From positions 124,001 through 188,000 of the forward strand of contig CAJOIR010000001.1 of assembly GCA_905234685.1 (NCBI GenBank): DNA of 64,000 nucleotides, written 5' to 3'. Below the pieces are notes generated by a model that worked only from the letters and a program-made list of their open reading frames with translations, did no database searches and was not told the origin of the DNA. The stretch is from Paludibacteraceae bacterium (GTDB taxonomy: Bacteria; Bacteroidota; Bacteroidia; Bacteroidales; Paludibacteraceae). Made by a program: the position numbers and the translations under genes. Positions 60,375 to 64,000 of the stretch are shown here, piece after piece; the first letter of the stretch is position 1, and each line of letters starts with the position of its first letter.

Positions 60375-61124
60375 ATGTGGTTAACAAATTCATCTATTGG
60401 ACGTAAACTCGTAATGAGTATTACGGGCACCTGCTTGGTGCTGTTCTTGCTCTTCCATGCATCGATGAACCTTGCGCTCATCTTCTCGGAAGATGCTTAC
60501 AACTGGATTTGCTCTGTCCTCGGTGCTAACTGGTATGCTCTTATAGGCACTGCAGGATTGGCTTTTCTCGTATTTGTTCACTTTGTTTATGCTTTCTGGC
60601 TTACAATTCAGAATCGTCGTGCACGCGGCAACGACCGTTATGATGTCACTGCCCGTCAGGAGGGTGTTGACTGGGAGTCGCAGAACATGCTCGTTCTCGG
60701 TATCATCGTCATTGGTTTCCTTGTACTTCACCTTGCCAACTTCTGGTTTAAGATGCAGTTTCAGGAACTCACTGGTCTAAAGACAGGTATCTTCGACCCT
60801 CAGAATGGAGCCGCTTACGTCAAGTATCTCTTCTCTGGTATCTATGACCCTGCTATGATTCAAGAAGGTGTTGAGTTCACTCCATGGGCTTCATGGTTGC
60901 ATCCTGTGTTCTGTGGTCTATACCTTGTTTGGCTTGCTGCTCTTTGGTTTCACCTTACTCACGGAATTTGGTCTGCTCTCCATACTATGGGTCTCTCAAG
61001 CCTCATATGGCTTCCGCGTATCAAGGTTATCGGCAACGTCGTTGCGACCATCGTTGTCCTCATGTTTGCTGCAGTAGTATTCTACTTCCTCGGCATGTAC
61101 ATCGGTGCTCACTGCTTGGCATAA
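60375..61124 (+). CDS. sdhC: Succinate dehydrogenase/fumarate reductase cytochrome b subunit
   Basis: 249 residues from ATG 60375 (MWLTNSSIGRKLVMSITG). Five membrane helices with heme-ligand His residues in LFLLFHASMN, FVHFVYAFWL, LVLHLANFWFKM and WFHLTHGIWSALHTMG: the di-heme B-type subunit found in Bacteroides fumarate reductase. It binds menaquinone and passes electrons to the flavoprotein/iron-sulfur subunits for fumarate respiration. The flavoprotein gene follows after 33 bases. Confidence 0.95.
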   Translation: MWLTNSSIGRKLVMSITGTCLVLFLLFHASMNLALIFSEDAYNWICSVLGANWYALIGTAGLAFLVFVHFVYAFWLTIQNRRARGNDRYDVTARQEGVDWESQNMLVLGIIVIGFLVLHLANFWFKMQFQELTGLKTGIFDPQNGAAYVKYLFSGIYDPAMIQEGVEFTPWASWLHPVFCGLYLVWLAALWFHLTHGIWSALHTMGLSSLIWLPRIKVIGNVVATIVVLMFAAVVFYFLGMYIGAHCLA

Positions 61125-61157
61125 TATATTGTTTCACTGAATAAATCATCTAACATC

Positions 61158-63365
61158 ATGGCAAAGAAAAAAGATATAAAGGCTACTATCCAAGATGTAG
61201 CTGCAGAAGCTCTCGAGACGGTGAAACAAAAAGCCGCCGAAGTGGTTGACGATTTGCAGGCGCGTGCTGAGCGTGTAGCTCAAGACCCTGCTGTCAAAGA
61301 GGCTGTTGATGCAGCGGTTGAAGCTGCAGCTGTAGCCGCCAAGAAGGCAAAGAAAGCAGCTAAAGCAGCTGTCACTGTGGCAGCTGCTCCTGCCGAAGGG
61401 AAAGTCATCACTCCAAAGATGGCGAAGATTCCAGAAGGTCCGCTGGAACTGAAATGGACTAACTACAAGAATCATCAAAAACTCGTCAATCCTGCCAACA
61501 AGCGCAAACTTGACATCATTGTTGTAGGTACGGGTCTGGCTGGTGCATCGGCAGCTGCTTCGCTAGCCGAGATGGGCTTCAATGTGCTAAACTTCTGCAT
61601 CCAGGATTCTCCCCGTCGTGCGCACTCCATCGCCGCACAGGGTGGTATCAACGCAGCAAAGAACTATCAGAACGACGGTGACAGCATCTATCGCCTCTAT
61701 TACGACACTATCAAGGGCGGAGACTATCGTGCCCGCGAAGCCAATGTATATCGTTTGGCGGAGGTCAGCAACAACATCATCGACCAGTGCGTGGCGCAGG
61801 GTGTGCCTTTCGCACGCGAATACGGCGGACTGCTTGACAACCGCTCCTTTGGTGGAGCACAGGTGAGCCGTACCTTCTACGCAAAGGGTCAAACCGGTCA
61901 GCAACTGCTGCTTGGTGCTTACTCCGCACTCAGTCGTCAGATAGGCAAGGGCAAGGTAAAAATGTACACCCGTTACGAAATGCTTGACATAGTGATGATA
62001 AAAGACGAGAACGGCGAACAGCGTGCTCGCGGTATCATCGCCCGCAACCTCGTTACAGGCCGCATAGAGCGTTTCTTTGCTCACGCTGTTGTTATCGGCT
62101 CGGGCGGCTACGGTAACACCTTTTTCCTCTCGACCAACGCTATGGCCTCCAACGGTTCTGCTGCCATGCAGATGTATCGCCACGGAGCATATTTTGCAAA
62201 TCCCTGCTACGCACAGATTCACCCGACATGTATTCCAAAGCATGGTGATTTCCAGTCGAAACTGACACTTATGTCTGAGTCACTGCGTAACGACGGTCGT
62301 ATATGGGTACCAAAGAAACTCGAAGACGCACAGCGTCTGCAAAGAGGTGAAATTAAAGGTCGTGACATTCCAGAAGAAGACCGCGACTACTACCTCGAGC
62401 GTCGTTATCCCGCTTTCGGTAACCTCGTGCCGCGTGACGTGGCTTCGCGTGCCGCCAAGGAGCGTTGCGATGCAGGCTACGGAGTGAACAACACCGGTCT
62501 GGCTGTCTTCCTCGACTTTTCCGACGCCATCCAGCGTCTCGGCAAGGATGTGGTGGCACAGAAATACGGCAACCTCTTCCAGATGTATGAGAAGATAGTT
62601 GACGAGAACCCCTACGAGAACCCGATGATGATCTTCCCCGCCATCCACTACACCATGGGCGGTATCTGGGTTGACTATGAGCTGCAGACCAGCGTCAAGG
62701 GTCTCTTCTGCATTGGCGAGGCTAACTTCTCAGACCACGGAGCAAACCGTCTCGGCGCTTCCGCCCTCATGCAGGGTCTCGCCGACGGTTACTTTGTACT
62801 ACCTTACACTATCCAGAACTACCTCGCTGACCAGATTGGCGTGCCGCGTATGAGCACCGACCGTCCCGAGTTCGCAGAGGCGGAGAAGGCGGTTAATGAC
62901 AAGATTGCCCGTCTGATGGCCATCCAGGGCAAGGAGTCTGTTGATACGATTCACAAACGACTCGGTCTCGTGATGTGGGATTTCGTAGGTATGGGTCGTA
63001 CAGCGGAGTCGCTTAAAGAGGCAATCAAGAAGATTGACGAGATAAAGAAGGACTTCTGGACTAATGTCTATATCCCGGGCACAGCCGACAGTCTCAACAA
63101 CGAACTTGAAAAGGCTCTCCGTCTGGCTGACTTCATTGAGATAGGCCGTCTGATGGCAATCGATGCTTTGAACCGTGAGGAGTCCTGCGGCGGTCACTTC
63201 CGCGAGGAGTACCAGACCGAGGAAGGTGAGGCACTGCGTCAGGACGACAAGTTCTCGTATGTTGCATGTTGGCATTACATGGGTGAGGACAATGAGCCTG
63301 AACTCATAAAAGAGCCTCTCGACTACGAGTTCACCGAGCGTAAGACAAGAAACTACAAGAGTTGA
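61158..63365 (+). CDS. sdhA: Succinate dehydrogenase/fumarate reductase flavoprotein with N-terminal Ala/Lys extension
   Basis: 735 residues. The core from about residue 90 ([20 protein letters not shown]) is nearly identical in pattern to the Bacteroides protein: FAD site [19 protein letters not shown] (124-ish), flavin-linking His156 (AHSIAAQGG), active-site HPTCIP and [13 protein letters not shown] region, and [10 protein letters not shown]. Before it lies an extension of about 88 residues rich in Ala, Lys, Glu and Val without breaks (for example [20 protein letters not shown]), predicted as a long amphipathic helix. The Bacteroides enzyme starts right at the core. The usual next gene, sdhB, is absent: a perfect hairpin follows and the next gene is on the other strand. 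Confidence 0.95.
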   Translation: MAKKKDIKATIQDVAAEALETVKQKAAEVVDDLQARAERVAQDPAVKEAVDAAVEAAAVAAKKAKKAAKAAVTVAAAPAEGKVITPKMAKIPEGPLELKWTNYKNHQKLVNPANKRKLDIIVVGTGLAGASAAASLAEMGFNVLNFCIQDSPRRAHSIAAQGGINAAKNYQNDGDSIYRLYYDTIKGGDYRAREANVYRLAEVSNNIIDQCVAQGVPFAREYGGLLDNRSFGGAQVSRTFYAKGQTGQQLLLGAYSALSRQIGKGKVKMYTRYEMLDIVMIKDENGEQRARGIIARNLVTGRIERFFAHAVVIGSGGYGNTFFLSTNAMASNGSAAMQMYRHGAYFANPCYAQIHPTCIPKHGDFQSKLTLMSESLRNDGRIWVPKKLEDAQRLQRGEIKGRDIPEEDRDYYLERRYPAFGNLVPRDVASRAAKERCDAGYGVNNTGLAVFLDFSDAIQRLGKDVVAQKYGNLFQMYEKIVDENPYENPMMIFPAIHYTMGGIWVDYELQTSVKGLFCIGEANFSDHGANRLGASALMQGLADGYFVLPYTIQNYLADQIGVPRMSTDRPEFAEAEKAVNDKIARLMAIQGKESVDTIHKRLGLVMWDFVGMGRTAESLKEAIKKIDEIKKDFWTNVYIPGTADSLNNELEKALRLADFIEIGRLMAIDALNREESCGGHFREEYQTEEGEALRQDDKFSYVACWHYMGEDNEPELIKEPLDYEFTERKTRNYKS

Positions 63366-63427
63366 TTTGTTCTTTCACACCATGAGTGATGTGAGAAGAA
63401 AAGTAACAGATGATTACTGATACAAAC

Positions 63428-63467
63428 AGACAGAGAAGGCAACCTCACATGGTTGCCTTCTCTGTCT
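63428..63467. terminator. Perfect hairpin after sdhA
   Basis: Seventeen-base arms (63428-63444 and 63451-63467) pair perfectly around a six-base loop; no long T-tract. Confidence 0.8.
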
Positions 63468-63518
63468 CTGTTACGACATGTCATAATTTCGATATGATGA
63501 AATTCTGACAGTCTGTTA

Positions 63519-63809
63519 TTATTCTTTGAACAAGTCTTCCATTCCTCCCAATGCATCGAAGATATTACCAGCCTTCTCCATGGTTTTCTCTGTCAAGACA
63601 GCAGAAGCCTCAATTATGCGATCCTGCTGTTCTTCTGTCCAATCTTCTTCATTTGGGTATTTTTTGTCCATTTGCTCTAATATCTGAGAAGCTTTCAGGT
63701 AGTTGCCTTTTTCACATGCTTTCTCATAGTCTTTGAGAAGAGACTCCTGGTTTGTGCAAGCAGCAAGCATAGCCACTAATGCCACAACAATAATATTTTT
63801 CAGTTTCAT
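63519..63809 (-). CDS. Small lipoprotein of unknown function
   Basis: 96 residues from ATG 63809; ATG 63815 two codons earlier is also possible. Lipobox LAAC (Cys about 18) followed by a helical, charged domain (LLKDYEKACEKGNYLKASQI) resembling one tetratricopeptide-like helical pair. It starts 11 bases after the stop of the partial membrane-protein gene, so the two probably form one operon. Not recognised. Confidence 0.7.
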   Translation of the reverse strand: MKLKNIIVVALVAMLAACTNQESLLKDYEKACEKGNYLKASQILEQMDKKYPNEEDWTEEQQDRIIEASAVLTEKTMEKAGNIFDALGGMEDLFKE

Positions 63810-63820
63810 ATACATACGAT

Positions 63821-64000
63821 TTAACTAACGAAGAACATAACATAAACTGCATAGGCAAATACAATCATCTTCAAGAAAGTGTCAGCCAAATATGCGCAAG
63901 TAGCTGACGCAGCACATTTCAAAGCCATAAGCGCTCCCTGTTTGTTGGTTAATTCCAACAAGAATGCCAACAAAAAAGGCAGAACAATGAAACCAATGAC
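63821..64000 (-). CDS. Partial membrane protein (C-terminal 59 residues)
   Basis: The frame is open from the window's right edge to TAA at 63821-63823. It encodes two hydrophobic helices (VIGFIVLPFLLAFLLEL and MIVFAYAVYVMFFV) joined by a polar loop. The beginning lies outside the window; family not identifiable. Confidence 0.7.
   Translation of the reverse strand, partial: VIGFIVLPFLLAFLLELTNKQGALMALKCAASATCAYLADTFLKMIVFAYAVYVMFFVS

Noticed and set aside
1..64000. Signs of a recently acquired genomic island
   Set aside because: No integrase, transposase or direct-repeat target sites were found; the two tRNA genes are not flanked by mobile genes.

Overview
The window is chromosomal DNA from a member of the Bacteroidales (phylum Bacteroidota). 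Three things support this. Promoters match the Bacteroidota form, TTTG or TTG, then about 20 bases, then TAnnTTTG, and this pattern precedes more than fifteen genes. The gene content is typical of the order: porQ-cmk-ispH, the DUF6452-DUF6048 pair, DUF4301, the long 2-hydroxyacyl-CoA dehydratase activase, Bacteroides-type SdhC/SdhA, and a TonB-dependent receptor. Secreted proteins end in degenerate type IX-like tails. I cannot assign a genus. There are no insertion sequences, prophage genes, rRNA genes or CRISPR arrays.

Layout. 1-1354: M16 peptidase (cut by the edge), tRNA-Leu and a lipoprotein. 1440-9710 (minus): a three-gene operon encoding a secreted, membrane-anchored vWA protein, a large tubulin/FtsZ-like GTPase, and a 1176-residue papain-like protease with a membrane hairpin. 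This is the best candidate for a poorly described system. 9711-10267: a long intergenic region with repeats and a possible small RNA. 10283-16972: EamA transporter, GHL10 glycosidase, recF, DUF59, lpxH, mazG and a sigma-54-type response regulator. 17081-23625: a TonB receptor and a lipoprotein flanked by two paralogous secreted proteins. 23802-29277: pnp, a MATE transporter, rfbC and rfbD. 29533-32695: an unknown three-gene envelope operon. 32922-36135 (minus): tRNA-Arg, TPM protein, LemA, DUF456, DUF2461. 36207-41983: viroplasmin-RNase H, gap and two secreted proteins. 42012-45995 (minus): porQ-cmk-ispH-pfkA. 46171-47946 and 57032-59563: the two halves of a dehydratase activase that is normally one protein. 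48040-56725 (minus): serS-to-tkt operon, rplU-rpmA, a HAD-HD fusion and DUF4301. 59640-63365: a membrane protein, sdhC and sdhA without sdhB. The window ends in a lipoprotein and a partial membrane protein.

Several observations are not explained by the genes. A family of degenerate arrays with an exact 11-base period occupies at least six intergenic spaces, and the arrays share unit sequences with one another, sometimes inverted. A second family with an 8-base period occurs between genes and also inside recF and the dehydratase-subunit gene. A 23-base tandem repeat lies inside the MATE gene. At both tRNA loci the gene on the opposite strand appears to start beyond the tRNA, so its leader would be antisense to the tRNA. 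All statements come from reading the sequence and recalling families; no database search was run.
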